From NCBI GenBank assembly GCA_049340005.1, contig JBMPIY010000004.1: a DNA stretch of 64,000 nt, one strand, 5' to 3'. Below are positions 8,806 to 18,315 of this stretch, piece by piece. Under the pieces are notes generated by a model. It searched no databases, was not told the DNA's origin, and was given only the letters and a program-made list of their open reading frames with translations. Numbering within the stretch: the first letter of the stretch is position 1; every line of letters starts with the position of its first letter. This DNA comes from CAXBDP01 sp963974465 (GTDB taxonomy: Bacteria > Bacteroidota > Bacteroidia > Cytophagales > Cyclobacteriaceae). Made by a program: the position numbers and the translations under genes.

Positions 8806-9009
8806 ATGCCTATTATTATAAATCTAGATGTGGCTATGGCCAAAAAGAAAATGTCATTGACTGAGCTGTCCGAGAAAGTCGGAATTTCTATGACAAACTT
8901 ATCATTGATTAAAAAAGGGAAGGTGAAAGGTATACGCTTTAACACTTTGGAATCCATTTGCAAAACACTGGAGTGTAAGCCTGGTGATATTTTAGATTTT
9001 GAAGAATAG
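8806..9009 (+). CDS. Small XRE-family (YozG-like) transcriptional regulator (first copy)
   Basis: A 67-residue protein that is almost entirely one Cro/CI-type helix-turn-helix. MSLTELSEKVGISMTNLSLIKKGK spans helices 1-3 and TLESICKTLECKPGDIL completes the five-helix fold. It is cytosolic and DNA-binding. Its ATG follows the DUF2975 stop by two bases, so the two are translationally linked. The close paralogue at 30280-30489 shares the MPI-[IV]-[IV]-NLDV start. It probably autoregulates the pair. Confidence 0.88.
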   Translation: MPIIINLDVAMAKKKMSLTELSEKVGISMTNLSLIKKGKVKGIRFNTLESICKTLECKPGDILDFEE

Positions 9010-9052
9010 CTATTCTAAAGAAGCTGCACCCATTTTTCATTCACCATAAACA

Positions 9053-10927
9053 ATGTGTATCAAATTGAAACATTCATACACCATTTTAATAGTTCTCCTT
9101 ATTACAGCTTTCCAGCATTTTAATGTTGAAGCTCAACAACATAGAATGGCTGACTTGGAATCTGAAATTTTGCAAATTTTAGACGATCATAATATTCCAG
9201 GAGCGAGCGTTGCATTGGTTACAAAAGATAACATTATTTGGAGTGCTTCATTAGGACTTGCTGATATTGAGAATAATATCCCAGTTACCGAGCAGACATT
9301 GTTCTCCCTTGGATCCATTTCTAAAACCTTTTTATCGGCTACAGCAATGATTGCGGAGGAACGAGAATTACTCAACATTAATGACCCCATCAATAAGCTT
9401 GCTCCATCCTTGCAATTCAGCAATCAATGGGAAAAATTGAGTCCAGTAAGACTTATCCATCTACTTGAACACACATCCGGTTTCGACGAAGCGCATTTTA
9501 ATCTATTCCCTGTTGCGAATTCAAGCACTCCTTTTGAAGAGGTGATGAAAATCAGTGAACAATCACTTGAAACGCGCTGGGAACCAGGTAAATATTTTGA
9601 GTATAACACACTCGGCTATGTTGTAGCAGCATATATTCTCGAAGAAAACATTGGTGAATCATTCTCAAGTTTTGCAAGCAAACAAATATTACTGCCGCTT
9701 GGGATGGACAATGCCACTTATCATCCAAATGATTCTACTACCGCCCATTTTTCTAAGGGCTATGCAGGAGATGTCAATATAGTAGAAGTGCCCTTTCCAG
9801 ATATTCCACAATGGCCAGCAGGCACTTTGACCACAAAGGTTGATGGCATGGCAAATTTTATTCGTATGCTATTAAATAATGGACAGTTTGAAGGTAAGCA
9901 AATATTGACTGAATCATCTGTTAAAAGAATGGAAACACCCGAAAGTTCGATTCGAGCAGAAGCAGGTATTGGATATGGTTATAGCAAAGGCATTCAAGGA
10001 ACATTTGAAAAAGGAAACCTATTTTATGGGCATTCCGGAAGAGCGGGAGGGTTTTTGTCAGAGTTTGGATACTCTCGAAATCTTAACCTTGGGTACATCA
10101 TTTTAATCAATAATGTAGATGGAGGGAAGGCTATTAAAGCCATTAAATCAGTACTTCTTTCTTCAATTTATAGACCTGAAATTGAACCGGAAAAAGAGAT
10201 TTCTGAAATTGATATCACATTACAAAATGAAATACTAGGCTTTTACCAGCCCATCACTTCGGTTCCTCAATTGGGAGAAATTGCTTATTTCATTTATCGG
10301 CTGATAGATATGCCTATTATCGAAGAAAAAGATGGTCGCTTATATCAATCATCAATATTGGGTGACAAGTTAGAGTTGTTACAAGCTGGCAACCTATTGT
10401 TTAGGAATGCTGGCGAACCCATGGCATCTTCTGCCTTTGCACAAGATGTGGAAGGAAATTGGCTATGGCTAACAAATGATGCGTCGTACAAACAAATCCC
10501 CAGTTGGTTCGGATATACACAATTTTATATGGCATTAATATGCATTCTCATAATCGCTATGGGATTTATAAGTCTAATTGTATGGATTCCTCTGCGCTGG
10601 CTAAGAAGGAAAAGAGAAAATATTCAACTTCAATTATTTCCCCTCCTCTCCATCTCCTCTTTAGTTGGTATGATCGCATCAATATTGCTGTTTTATAATC
10701 CGGAAAAGATGTATAGCCTTGGTGCTGTTCTCTTTCTAATCTTTGGCTGGCTGTTCTTCATACTATCCTTTTTGGGTTTAGTAAAATTGTTGGTCAATGT
10801 ATCTAAAAATATAAAAGTGAATACATGGCTAAAATACCATGCCTTTATAATCACGATTGCCTGCTGTATTAGCTCATTATACCTCCTCTATTGGGATATT
10901 ATTGGGCTGAGGCTTTGGAGTTATTGA
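9053..10927 (+). CDS. Serine hydrolase of the beta-lactamase/penicillin-binding superfamily with C-terminal membrane helices
   Basis: A signal peptide is followed by a class C beta-lactamase-like domain. SISK supplies the catalytic Ser88 and Lys91, a Tyr near residue 183 sits in EYNTLGY where the family normally has Y-S-N, and HSGRAGG near residue 327 takes the place of the KTG box. About 130 residues at the C-terminus add four hydrophobic helices (from ALICILIIAMGF onward). This domain plan is common in esterase/D-aminopeptidase-like members and not in resistance beta-lactamases. The catalytic domain should face the periplasm. The substrate is unknown. It follows the XRE gene by about 45 bases and could be cotranscribed with it. 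Confidence 0.8.
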   Translation: MCIKLKHSYTILIVLLITAFQHFNVEAQQHRMADLESEILQILDDHNIPGASVALVTKDNIIWSASLGLADIENNIPVTEQTLFSLGSISKTFLSATAMIAEERELLNINDPINKLAPSLQFSNQWEKLSPVRLIHLLEHTSGFDEAHFNLFPVANSSTPFEEVMKISEQSLETRWEPGKYFEYNTLGYVVAAYILEENIGESFSSFASKQILLPLGMDNATYHPNDSTTAHFSKGYAGDVNIVEVPFPDIPQWPAGTLTTKVDGMANFIRMLLNNGQFEGKQILTESSVKRMETPESSIRAEAGIGYGYSKGIQGTFEKGNLFYGHSGRAGGFLSEFGYSRNLNLGYIILINNVDGGKAIKAIKSVLLSSIYRPEIEPEKEISEIDITLQNEILGFYQPITSVPQLGEIAYFIYRLIDMPIIEEKDGRLYQSSILGDKLELLQAGNLLFRNAGEPMASSAFAQDVEGNWLWLTNDASYKQIPSWFGYTQFYMALICILIIAMGFISLIVWIPLRWLRRKRENIQLQLFPLLSISSLVGMIASILLFYNPEKMYSLGAVLFLIFGWLFFILSFLGLVKLLVNVSKNIKVNTWLKYHAFIITIACCISSLYLLYWDIIGLRLWSY

Positions 10928-10992
10928 TTAAGAATATTGTTTAATGAATTCCTAGTGGGAAACTATGGTAAAAGATGATAAATTCATGATCT

Positions 10993-11175
10993 ATGACAGA
11001 TGCCACTTACCACTCGCTATTGGGGATATTGATGATAATACTGGGGGTTTTGATACTACTTTTCAAAATTCTAAACCCAATGAATAAGGATGCAAATGAA
11101 ATTGAAAAGTCCGCTCATTATCAAACAATTATATTAGGAATATTTTTAGTAATTATTGGTTTAATAACCATCTAA
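10993..11175 (+). CDS. 60-residue two-helix membrane protein
   Basis: Two hydrophobic helices (residues 8-27, LLGILMIILGVLILLFKI, and residues 45-59, IILGIFLVIIGLITI) flank a short charged loop. No family is recognised. The start is an ATG at 10993, 65 bases after the serine hydrolase. The regular helix pattern and clean boundaries favour a real gene, but homologues would be needed for certainty. Confidence 0.5.
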   Translation: MTDATYHSLLGILMIILGVLILLFKILNPMNKDANEIEKSAHYQTIILGIFLVIIGLITI

Positions 11176-11235
11176 TTATGAAAAAAGCCTAACCCATATC
11201 GAAGTGAATTTATATATTGCCTCAAAAGAATAGAA

Positions 11236-11664
11236 ATGGGAAAACTAGTATTAAAAACAAACCCAAAATTTGAGGAGAAATTTTCCGCCTACCCAACTCA
11301 CATTAGGGAGAAAATGGAATTTCTAAGGAAGCTGGTAATTGAAACTGCAGAAGAAACGGAAAGTATTGACCAGCTTGAAGAAACCTTGAAATGGGGCGAA
11401 CCGAGTTTTGTAACTAAACACGGAAGCACGCTACGCATGGATTGGAAAACTAATTCACCTGACCAATACGCGATGTACTTTCAGTGTACAAGTCGCTTAG
11501 TTGACACATTTCGTATAGTATTTGAGCACAAATTTCAATTCGAAGGAAACCGAGCCATTGTGTTTCCACTCAAGCAAAATATTCCCGTGTTGGAATTAAA
11601 AGAATGTATCAAAGCCACATTGACTTACCACAAAGTGAAACACTTGATGACTTTGGGGATTTGA
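11236..11664 (+). CDS. DUF1801-family protein
   Basis: A 142-residue cytosolic protein with the family's order of motifs: YPTHIREKMEFLRKLVIETA near the N-terminus, a central LKWGEPSF, and a C-terminal helix with KECIKATLTYHKVK. The family (YdhG/YjbR-like) has no settled function. It is transcribed alone; about 180 bases separate it from the next gene. Confidence 0.75.
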   Translation: MGKLVLKTNPKFEEKFSAYPTHIREKMEFLRKLVIETAEETESIDQLEETLKWGEPSFVTKHGSTLRMDWKTNSPDQYAMYFQCTSRLVDTFRIVFEHKFQFEGNRAIVFPLKQNIPVLELKECIKATLTYHKVKHLMTLGI

Positions 11665-11847
11665 TTAATGAGGGCTCACAAGAAAATCCCGCTTTTTAAA
11701 AATTTAAGCAAGTTGTAATGGCCGAGTAGCCACAGTTAGACTAATTATGATAGTTAAACATACTGAACAGAATTATGAGCCTAATTTTCTTTTAATAGTC
11801 ATAAATTATATTTAAGTCATATTCCATATTCTAATTAAACCTTAAAT

Positions 11848-13032
11848 ATGAACCATCGCTTCTTATTCCTCCCGCTTTTTTTGTTTCTACATGTTTCTTG
11901 CTCCTCAAGTAATGACAATTTTGTTGAAGAAAACGCCATTTCTACCTACGAATTAGCAAAAGTCGATTCTATCATTGTGGACTTTATGGAAGAAATCCAT
12001 TTGCTAGATTATGATACGGAAAGAGACATTTTTCTAGGATACAATCAAAGAAGTGGAGATTATATTGAGTTTGATAATGAAGGAGAAATTTTGAATCAAG
12101 TGAATCTCTTGAGTGATGGCCCGAATAATCATGGAGGAACTGGATCATATCAGGTAAACTATTTGGGAGATGGTAAAATTGGGGTGGCGGGAGTAGGGAG
12201 ATATTATATCTATGATCAAGATTGGCAGCTTATCGACAAAATTGATTACCAACCCATGAAGGGTGCCTATATAATTATGGCGGGAGGTTCAATCGCCTAC
12301 CTTACAAATTCCCGTCCGCAAGCCAAAAATGCAAGTACCACTACTATATTGGGTTCTGGCTTTTTTGTGCTTAAAAAAGAGGATCACAAAAATCCATTTC
12401 TATTCAGTCTAGACTTAAAAACAGCCGATGTAGAACCCTATCACTTCCTTCCAGACTCAAGTTTGTATTTGACTTCTAACACCTTTTATCCTGGCTTGGC
12501 TGATGTGATTATTTCCTATAACTATGACAGAAAGGTGCTGGAGCTTATCCATGAACTTGAACCAGTTATTTATACCTACGATTTGGTAACCAATCCACCC
12601 CAATTACTTAACAGCAACCAATTTGAATATGAAAATCCCAATGAGCTAAAGGGAGTTTCCTATGATGTGCCAATGGAAAATCTAATTGGCAATACTTTGT
12701 ATGAAAGCTTGAATCAGATTTTTACGGGGTTTTATTCATTCGACGATCGGCAGCTTATCCAATACCGTGAGCGTAAAGCTGGCTCAGAGCTCATTGGTGC
12801 AAATGAAACTGACCAAGAAAAGCTCAGAGAATTCAGAAACTCAAAGGCGAATACGAGGGCTTACTTAATTAAAGATGGAAAGCGCATTTCGCATGATTTC
12901 CCAATGGCAGAACCTATGATTGGACTACAACTCGGAAATGGTCAATTCCTATCCACCAATTACGTAGATCCCAATATTGAGCGCGACAGCCAACTATTTT
13001 ACATTTATGAACTTCAGAAGGTTGAAAATTAA
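11848..13032 (+). CDS. Lipoprotein, probable beta-propeller of DUF4221 type
   Basis: The first 19 residues form a lipoprotein signal (hydrophobic core followed by HVSCSSS). The body has repeating aromatic/Gly-rich strands such as IFLGYNQRSGDYIEFDNEGEI and KIGVAGVGRYYIYDQDW, typical of six-bladed propeller lipoproteins of Bacteroidota. These are probably surface or periplasmic and of unknown ligand. One octamer lies inside the signal-peptide codons (11868-11875, antisense) and another at 12280-12287 as Ala-Gly-Gly. The propeller assignment rests on strand pattern only. Confidence 0.6.
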   Translation: MNHRFLFLPLFLFLHVSCSSSNDNFVEENAISTYELAKVDSIIVDFMEEIHLLDYDTERDIFLGYNQRSGDYIEFDNEGEILNQVNLLSDGPNNHGGTGSYQVNYLGDGKIGVAGVGRYYIYDQDWQLIDKIDYQPMKGAYIIMAGGSIAYLTNSRPQAKNASTTTILGSGFFVLKKEDHKNPFLFSLDLKTADVEPYHFLPDSSLYLTSNTFYPGLADVIISYNYDRKVLELIHELEPVIYTYDLVTNPPQLLNSNQFEYENPNELKGVSYDVPMENLIGNTLYESLNQIFTGFYSFDDRQLIQYRERKAGSELIGANETDQEKLREFRNSKANTRAYLIKDGKRISHDFPMAEPMIGLQLGNGQFLSTNYVDPNIERDSQLFYIYELQKVEN

Positions 13033-13137
13033 GTTTTCTGCCTAAATGCAGTCCACAGAGGGTCGTGTTAATTAGCAGTTTTAATCTTTTGTTCGCGATA
13101 TTTATCTCGTTAACTCGATACATATCTATTTAAAACT

Positions 13138-13596
13138 ATGAAAACTAAAACAGACCTATTACTTGAACTTTGGCTGGAAGCCAGAACGCGATTTAGCAAT
13201 CAATTGGAGAATCTGACTGAGCAAGATCTACAAAAGAAATTGGGAGAGTCACCCAATTCTGTTGGCTTTCTAATTCGCCATATTGGTGAGGTGGAACTGC
13301 TATTTGCCAAAAATGTATTTGGCGAAAGCACAATAAAAGTGACTGCCAAAACGGTGATAGATAAACATGATACAGGCGAATGGACAGACTTGGAAGCTTT
13401 GAAAAGCTATGTGTCTGAATCCTTGGAAAAGCTAAAGTCCATAGTAGAAAAACAAACCGATGAAGATTGGCAAAGCAGCATTAGCACTAAAGAGTTTGGC
13501 TCAAAAACCAAAGCAGAGGCTTTTGGAAGAATAATATCCCACACTGCCTATCATGCCGGGCAATTGGCTATTGTGAATAAATATGGTAGGGCGTAA
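13138..13596 (+). CDS. DinB-family protein
   Basis: A 152-residue four-helix-bundle protein. The three metal-binding His positions of the DinB/YfiT fold can be seen: RHIGEVE near residue 49, and HTAYHAGQLA near residues 137-145 supplying two more. Family members are metal-dependent thiol transferases or proteins of unknown role, often with bacillithiol or mycothiol. That is of interest because this genome encodes the bacillithiol enzyme BshC (41040-42602). There is no export signal. Confidence 0.78.
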   Translation: MKTKTDLLLELWLEARTRFSNQLENLTEQDLQKKLGESPNSVGFLIRHIGEVELLFAKNVFGESTIKVTAKTVIDKHDTGEWTDLEALKSYVSESLEKLKSIVEKQTDEDWQSSISTKEFGSKTKAEAFGRIISHTAYHAGQLAIVNKYGRA

Positions 13597-13652
13597 TTAT
13601 GAAATCAACCGCTTTTGTAATTAGCTTGTGGTAAAGTAGGCCTAAAATAAAA

Positions 13653-15284
13653 ATGTTCAAATCACAAAAGAAGAAAAAAGAGGAACTCTTAGCTAACTAT
13701 TCCAAGATAAAAAATGGCACCTTTTACTTTAATAGAATAAGGCAGTACTTTTTGAATAATGATACGTCAACTGCATTTCAAGTAATCTCTGACAAAACTT
13801 ACGAGGATCTGGATTTGGATGAGTTATTTATGTTCATTGACAGAACTTCATCTAAGATCGGGCAACAGTTCTTATACCATGCCTTGAGAGTTATCCCTAG
13901 CAATAAAGACAGATTCGACAGATTCGAAGACTTAATTAAGGTTCTTAATGCAAATAATGAACTCAAGGAATCTACTTTGGAGCAGCTATCAAGGCTAAAT
14001 AGCAATGATGCTTATTATATTTCTTCCCTATTCCAGGAGAATCATCTCCCTAAACCTAAATGGTTTTGGGTCGTCCCAATTCTTTCCCTTACAAGTATAT
14101 TAACCATTATTCTGTCTATATTTTTCCCTCAGCTCCTTATCATATTGATACCGATTCTTGGAGTCAATTATTTCATCCATTACTGGAATAGAGAAAAATT
14201 CACTCAATACAGTGGGTCAATACTTGAGTTATTAAAACTAAAGCAGGTAGCTAAAGAATTGGCGAAAACAGAAGTGCTTTCTAAAACGAATAATGAAATT
14301 AACAATGCAATCATGGCGATTGACAGCATTGGGTTTCAGATGTCCCTTTTTAGATTAGAAGCAAAGCTTCAGAGTGATATAGGCCAAGCATTAGAAGGCT
14401 TCCTTGATATTGTAAAAGCATTATTTCTTATTGAACCTCTTGTGTTCTTTAATGTGCTCAAAGAATTTGATTCTAAAAGGAATGAGATTCACCAGTTATT
14501 TAAGCTTGTGGCAGAAATTGATGTGGCAATTTCTATTGATTCATTAAGAAAAGACCTTCCGTACTATACTATTCCGAGATTTGAGAATAAGAAGGAGTTG
14601 CTCGCAAAGGACATTTTTCACCCACTCCTCCCAGACTTTGTGGCAAATTCTATTGAGAGCCATCAGAAGTCCGTTTTATTGACAGGCTCAAATATGTCTG
14701 GTAAAACCACATTTATTCGTACTGTTGGCATCAATGCTATTGTTTCCCAAACGCTGAATACCGCTTTTGCTCGGGAGTTCGCAATCCCACCTCTAAAAGT
14801 CCATTCAGCTATTAGAATCTCTGATGACATAATGAATGATAAGAGTTATTATTTTGAAGAGGTCCTTACCATAAAAATGATGGTTGAGGAAAGCAGGTCT
14901 GGTGTTCATAATCTTTTCTTATTAGATGAAATGTTCAAAGGGACAAATACGGTAGAGCGTATTTCAGCAGGAAAATCTGTGCTTTCTTACTTAGCAAAAC
15001 AGGGTAATATAGTTTTCATCTCTACCCATGACCTTGAGTTGGCAGCGTACTTAGAAGATAGCTTTGACCTTTACCATTTTACGGAAGTAGTTGAAAATGA
15101 TAGCATTTTATTTGATTACAAAATCAAACATGGGCAACTTAAAACTACTAATGCAATCAGGATATTAGCGCTAAATAAGTATCCGCTTGAAATAATTGAT
15201 GAAGCAAAAAAAATATCGACACAGATTAGAGACGAAAAGCATTTACGGGATACAAATTTTCTTGGGGATAAAAAAAGAATATGA
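13653..15284 (+). CDS. MutS-like ATPase with membrane-spanning segments
   Basis: The C-terminal 230 residues are a MutS-type ABC ATPase: Walker A GSNMSGKTT from residue 345, Walker B LFLLDEMFKGT, then ERISAGKSVL and the switch ISTHDLELA. The N-terminal half lacks the mismatch-recognition domain and instead has two adjacent hydrophobic stretches (about residues 133-173), followed by a coiled helical region resembling the MutS lever/clamp. The 543-residue length fits the 'MutS-related' family common in Bacteroidota, which is distinct from true MutS (about 850) and MutS2 (about 790, with a Smr domain). A role in mismatch repair is therefore unlikely; substrate and function are unknown. Confidence 0.78.
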   Translation: MFKSQKKKKEELLANYSKIKNGTFYFNRIRQYFLNNDTSTAFQVISDKTYEDLDLDELFMFIDRTSSKIGQQFLYHALRVIPSNKDRFDRFEDLIKVLNANNELKESTLEQLSRLNSNDAYYISSLFQENHLPKPKWFWVVPILSLTSILTIILSIFFPQLLIILIPILGVNYFIHYWNREKFTQYSGSILELLKLKQVAKELAKTEVLSKTNNEINNAIMAIDSIGFQMSLFRLEAKLQSDIGQALEGFLDIVKALFLIEPLVFFNVLKEFDSKRNEIHQLFKLVAEIDVAISIDSLRKDLPYYTIPRFENKKELLAKDIFHPLLPDFVANSIESHQKSVLLTGSNMSGKTTFIRTVGINAIVSQTLNTAFAREFAIPPLKVHSAIRISDDIMNDKSYYFEEVLTIKMMVEESRSGVHNLFLLDEMFKGTNTVERISAGKSVLSYLAKQGNIVFISTHDLELAAYLEDSFDLYHFTEVVENDSILFDYKIKHGQLKTTNAIRILALNKYPLEIIDEAKKISTQIRDEKHLRDTNFLGDKKRI

Positions 15285-16126
15285 AAAATTAATGATTGAT
15301 GAATTTAACTAGCATAAAAAGTTTGCCTACAAAGTTACTTACTAGAAGCCGGCTATTATGTATTTAACGGCAAGAACAAATACCTTTTTGCTCAAAACGA
15401 AACCCATTAATCTCTAAATATCCTCCCGCTAAACTAAATATGATTCGCTTATGAATTTAAGTTGTCCTTAAATATCATATTTAAATCACCTTGAAAATGA
15501 AAACTATTAAATACTAAGTGCGTTTAGGCTATTATAGATAATCCTCCCCTAAGGAAAGCTCTAATTTTTTCATCTTTTAAATTTTTTCTGTCTTAAACTT
15601 AATTTAAGCTAAAAACCATTCTGTCTAAAACTAAAAAAAGACTGCCTAAGGTTATGGTTTTAAGGAAGAATCCTGAGCTTTTAACGATGTTCTTATCAAT
15701 GAATTTTAACAGTCATGTGTTATTTTCTAATGAAATATGCGGAAGTCTTCAATTGTGTATTCCAATGACTCTCCTCAAAAAGCTTAAAAAATAATACCCA
15801 GCTAAACGTATGCTTTAAACATTTAGCAAGTCAGACTATTATTACTGACAAGTGATATTGGAAATCTGATTGGTATAGTCAGCCGTTATTCATGCTCAAT
15901 GTAAAGTGATTAGGCCTGAGTAAAGAAGATATATTCAATGGGCTCAGTCGATTTTGGAGCTTGAATTTCTGTTCCAACTTTTTTTAAACGATCACTAAGA
16001 AACTATTTTTTAAAATTTTTAAACCTATCAAAAAGCACCTAAGGCCATGTTCGGCCAATAACATCTGTGGTAAAAATTTAAGCTTTCAATGATTGAAACT
16101 ACTTATTCAAATTAATTAAAAACACA
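15285..16126. other. Long AT-rich intergenic region
   Basis: About 840 bases. It contains one octamer (CCTCCCGC, 15422-15429) and a near-miss (CCTCCCCT at about 15543). No supported reading frame, terminator or RNA gene was found. It may contain the promoter of the envelope cluster starting at 16127, but I see no clear TAnnTTTG near that start. Confidence 0.45.
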
Positions 16127-17293
16127 ATGAAAAAACATTTATCCTTTATAGTTCTATTTATCTTCACTTTGGGTTTGGCTTACGGCCAAGAAAGAGTTGT
16201 AAAGATAGATTTTGAATCCAGTTCATTTTTGAACACACCATCTATACCATTTGATAAGCCATTTGGAATCATTGGTGAGGCTGGTAAAGAAGTAGAGCTG
16301 GTTAAAGTAAATATTTCCTACGAAGGGAAAGATTATATTTTACACAAGTTCGTTTGGAATAGACTCGAAGGCAATACTTCTGAAACGTTCAATATCGTGG
16401 TACCTGCAATATTGAAATCCAATACGAAGTACGATTTTGAGATTGTTACCTACAAACTGCTAAGTAGCAATCAAAAAGAGACCTTGCTTAATAATGTGGA
16501 AGAGCGAGTGAGATTTTTACTCTCTAACAACATTTATTTTGATGGAAAGAATGTGGTCGTCAATAAGCCTAAAAATGTTTATGAACAATTAGGCCAATTA
16601 ATAAGAGAATCGTTCCAGTATCATGAATCAAAAAATCTTCTAGAAATTGAGGCTCCTACGTCTTTGGTATTACAAGAACTGAAAAACCAAAGCAAGTTTA
16701 AGTTTGGCAGATTTCTACGAAGAGAATCAAATACAGAGAAAGATGAAATTAGTAGTCAACTCATATATGAAAAAATCGACCACCTAGTCGAATTAGTTAA
16801 ATCTGAGTTAGCCCCATTCATTAATAGCCAGATAGTCCAACATCACAGAAAAGTAAATATTAAATCAATTGAGACGGATAAAGAACCATTTACGCTTCCC
16901 ATTAATGTTGGAATGTATGCGTGGAGCAAATCGATTGACATTGATAATAGAGAAATTAAAAACGTCAATTTTACACCTGGTGCAGGCCTAACAATCCCTT
17001 TTAATAATAAGAGTAAGCTAGCATCAAACTCACGAATGTTTGATTCATTTGGATATTCAGCAGGAGTTTTATTTCAGCCAATCAAAGATGCGAATGGCAC
17101 CGAATATACAACACCTGGAGTTGACTTACCGGTGTACACAGGTATTGGCTTTAGAATGTTTAAGGTGATTCGCTTAAATGTAGGCGGCATAATTCTAGGT
17201 GAGAAAGGATCTCAGAACTTCAAAAAATTATCAGTAATACCAACTGTTGGAATGTCCTTAGAACTAAACTTATGGCTTGGAATAAAAAAATAA
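16127..17293 (+). CDS. Exported protein of unknown function, probable C-terminal outer-membrane strands
   Basis: A clear signal peptide (KKHLSFIVLFIFTLGLAYGQ) precedes 368 residues with no family I recognise. The first third looks like beta-sandwich sequence, the middle is helical and charged, and the last 130 residues alternate as in beta-barrels (INVGMYAWSKSIDID, FTPGAGLTIPF, GIGFRMFKVIRLNVGG, SLELNLWLG). It overlaps the next lipoprotein gene by 22 bases, so the two are made together. With the OmpA-like part that follows, this suggests an envelope complex linking outer membrane and peptidoglycan. The function is inferred only from this context. Confidence 0.6.
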   Translation: MKKHLSFIVLFIFTLGLAYGQERVVKIDFESSSFLNTPSIPFDKPFGIIGEAGKEVELVKVNISYEGKDYILHKFVWNRLEGNTSETFNIVVPAILKSNTKYDFEIVTYKLLSSNQKETLLNNVEERVRFLLSNNIYFDGKNVVVNKPKNVYEQLGQLIRESFQYHESKNLLEIEAPTSLVLQELKNQSKFKFGRFLRRESNTEKDEISSQLIYEKIDHLVELVKSELAPFINSQIVQHHRKVNIKSIETDKEPFTLPINVGMYAWSKSIDIDNREIKNVNFTPGAGLTIPFNNKSKLASNSRMFDSFGYSAGVLFQPIKDANGTEYTTPGVDLPVYTGIGFRMFKVIRLNVGGIILGEKGSQNFKKLSVIPTVGMSLELNLWLGIKK

Positions 17294-17733
17294 CCTCAAT
17301 TGGTGCCATTTTCATCATTGCCATTTTCATAGGTGCCTGCCAAAGCCAAAAAGTCGGTTTTGTAGGTTTATATGTTGACGAATCGAATGATCAAAATGCT
17401 GCGTCTCTCTCTAAAGAGCCAATTCCTTTGCTGACCGACGCGGTTTATGCAAAAACTGTAACTCTTCCAGTAAGCAAACCTGATCGTTTGGAAAGGACAA
17501 TGAGAATGCTACAAATCAGTTCCACAAACGCTGAACTTTTAGACCGAATTGATTCATCAAGTGCAGTTTTAAATTCATTATCTCAATTGCATATTCGGGT
17601 AGATTCCGTTGAAGGTCACTTGAAGGTGAATTCAAGTATTTTAAGATCAAACTCGCAAGACTTGCAAGATCTAAAGCTTACAAAGCTAAATACAGAAAAG
17701 CCGCTACCGCAAACTCAGTTTAGAACTCAGTAA
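17272..17733 (+). CDS. Lipoprotein; N-terminal part of an OmpA-like gene split by a stop codon
   Basis: ATG at 17272 opens a lipoprotein signal ending FIGACQS. It is followed by a Ser/Asn-rich region with a likely coiled stretch (RLERTMRMLQISSTNAELLD and beyond). The frame ends in TAA at 17731-17733, but continues open in the same frame straight into the OmpA-like domain (17740-18279). The pair therefore reads as one ancestral gene of about 335 codons with a single nonsense codon. Alternatives are a real truncated lipoprotein, stop-codon readthrough, or a sequencing error. It overlaps the upstream gene by 22 bases. Confidence 0.6.
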   Translation: MAWNKKITSIGAIFIIAIFIGACQSQKVGFVGLYVDESNDQNAASLSKEPIPLLTDAVYAKTVTLPVSKPDRLERTMRMLQISSTNAELLDRIDSSSAVLNSLSQLHIRVDSVEGHLKVNSSILRSNSQDLQDLKLTKLNTEKPLPQTQFRTQ

Positions 17734-17739
17734 AGGCCA

Positions 17740-18279
17740 TTGATTGTAACTGATTCTGTTTTTCTTAATAACGAGACTCCCTTACAACTAAGAGCTGCGA
17801 TAAAAAATGATAGCATACTAATTGTAACCTATGATTCTGTTTCAAATAATGAACTGATTCAGAGACTTTATTCAGAAATTCCAGCTAGACAAAATCAAAT
17901 TGGCAAAGGAGATTTCATTTTTTCAGATCCTGTAGAGGGTAATGAAATGGAGGAAAAAATTGATACTACCCTTATTATTTTGTATTATGAAATGGGTAAA
18001 ACAACTTCTAAAAGTTACTCTTTAGAATCGCTAAATGAACTCCTGAGAAATGAGAATATAACTAAGATAGAGCTCTCAGGATACACGGATGCATCTGGCA
18101 ACAAGGCTATTAACGAAAGAATAACCAATTCTCGAATAAATTACATGTATTCGAAGATCAGTTCTTATATATCAGTCAAGAAAATATTTACGCAGAATTT
18201 TGGGAAAACTTTCGCTTCAGAAACCATTATTCCGGAAGAACGAAAGCTTGAAATCAGAATTTTCGCCAAGAGAAATTAA
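17740..18279 (+). CDS. OmpA-like peptidoglycan-binding domain; C-terminal part of the split gene
   Basis: This frame follows the TAA at 17731 without a frame change; the only start is a TTG at 17740, and no signal peptide is encoded. Its last 100 residues resemble an OmpA C-terminal domain, which binds diaminopimelate in peptidoglycan. They contain SLESLNELLRN, LSGYTDASGNKAINERITNSR (the family's GxTD...N..LS..R pattern) and a terminal RKLEIRIFAK. Such a domain works only outside the cytoplasm, so as a separate protein it would be misplaced. That supports the reading as the rest of the lipoprotein before it. Confidence 0.55.
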   Translation: MIVTDSVFLNNETPLQLRAAIKNDSILIVTYDSVSNNELIQRLYSEIPARQNQIGKGDFIFSDPVEGNEMEEKIDTTLIILYYEMGKTTSKSYSLESLNELLRNENITKIELSGYTDASGNKAINERITNSRINYMYSKISSYISVKKIFTQNFGKTFASETIIPEERKLEIRIFAKRN

Positions 18280-18315
18280 ATAAACCGTAAAATTTAAAAT
18301 CACAAATAATTAACT

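Noticed and set aside
9053..10927. Serine hydrolases as antibiotic-resistance beta-lactamases
   Set aside because: Accessory domains, lipoprotein or membrane anchoring and unusual tyrosine and third boxes fit esterase or peptidase relatives, and nothing in context suggests resistance.
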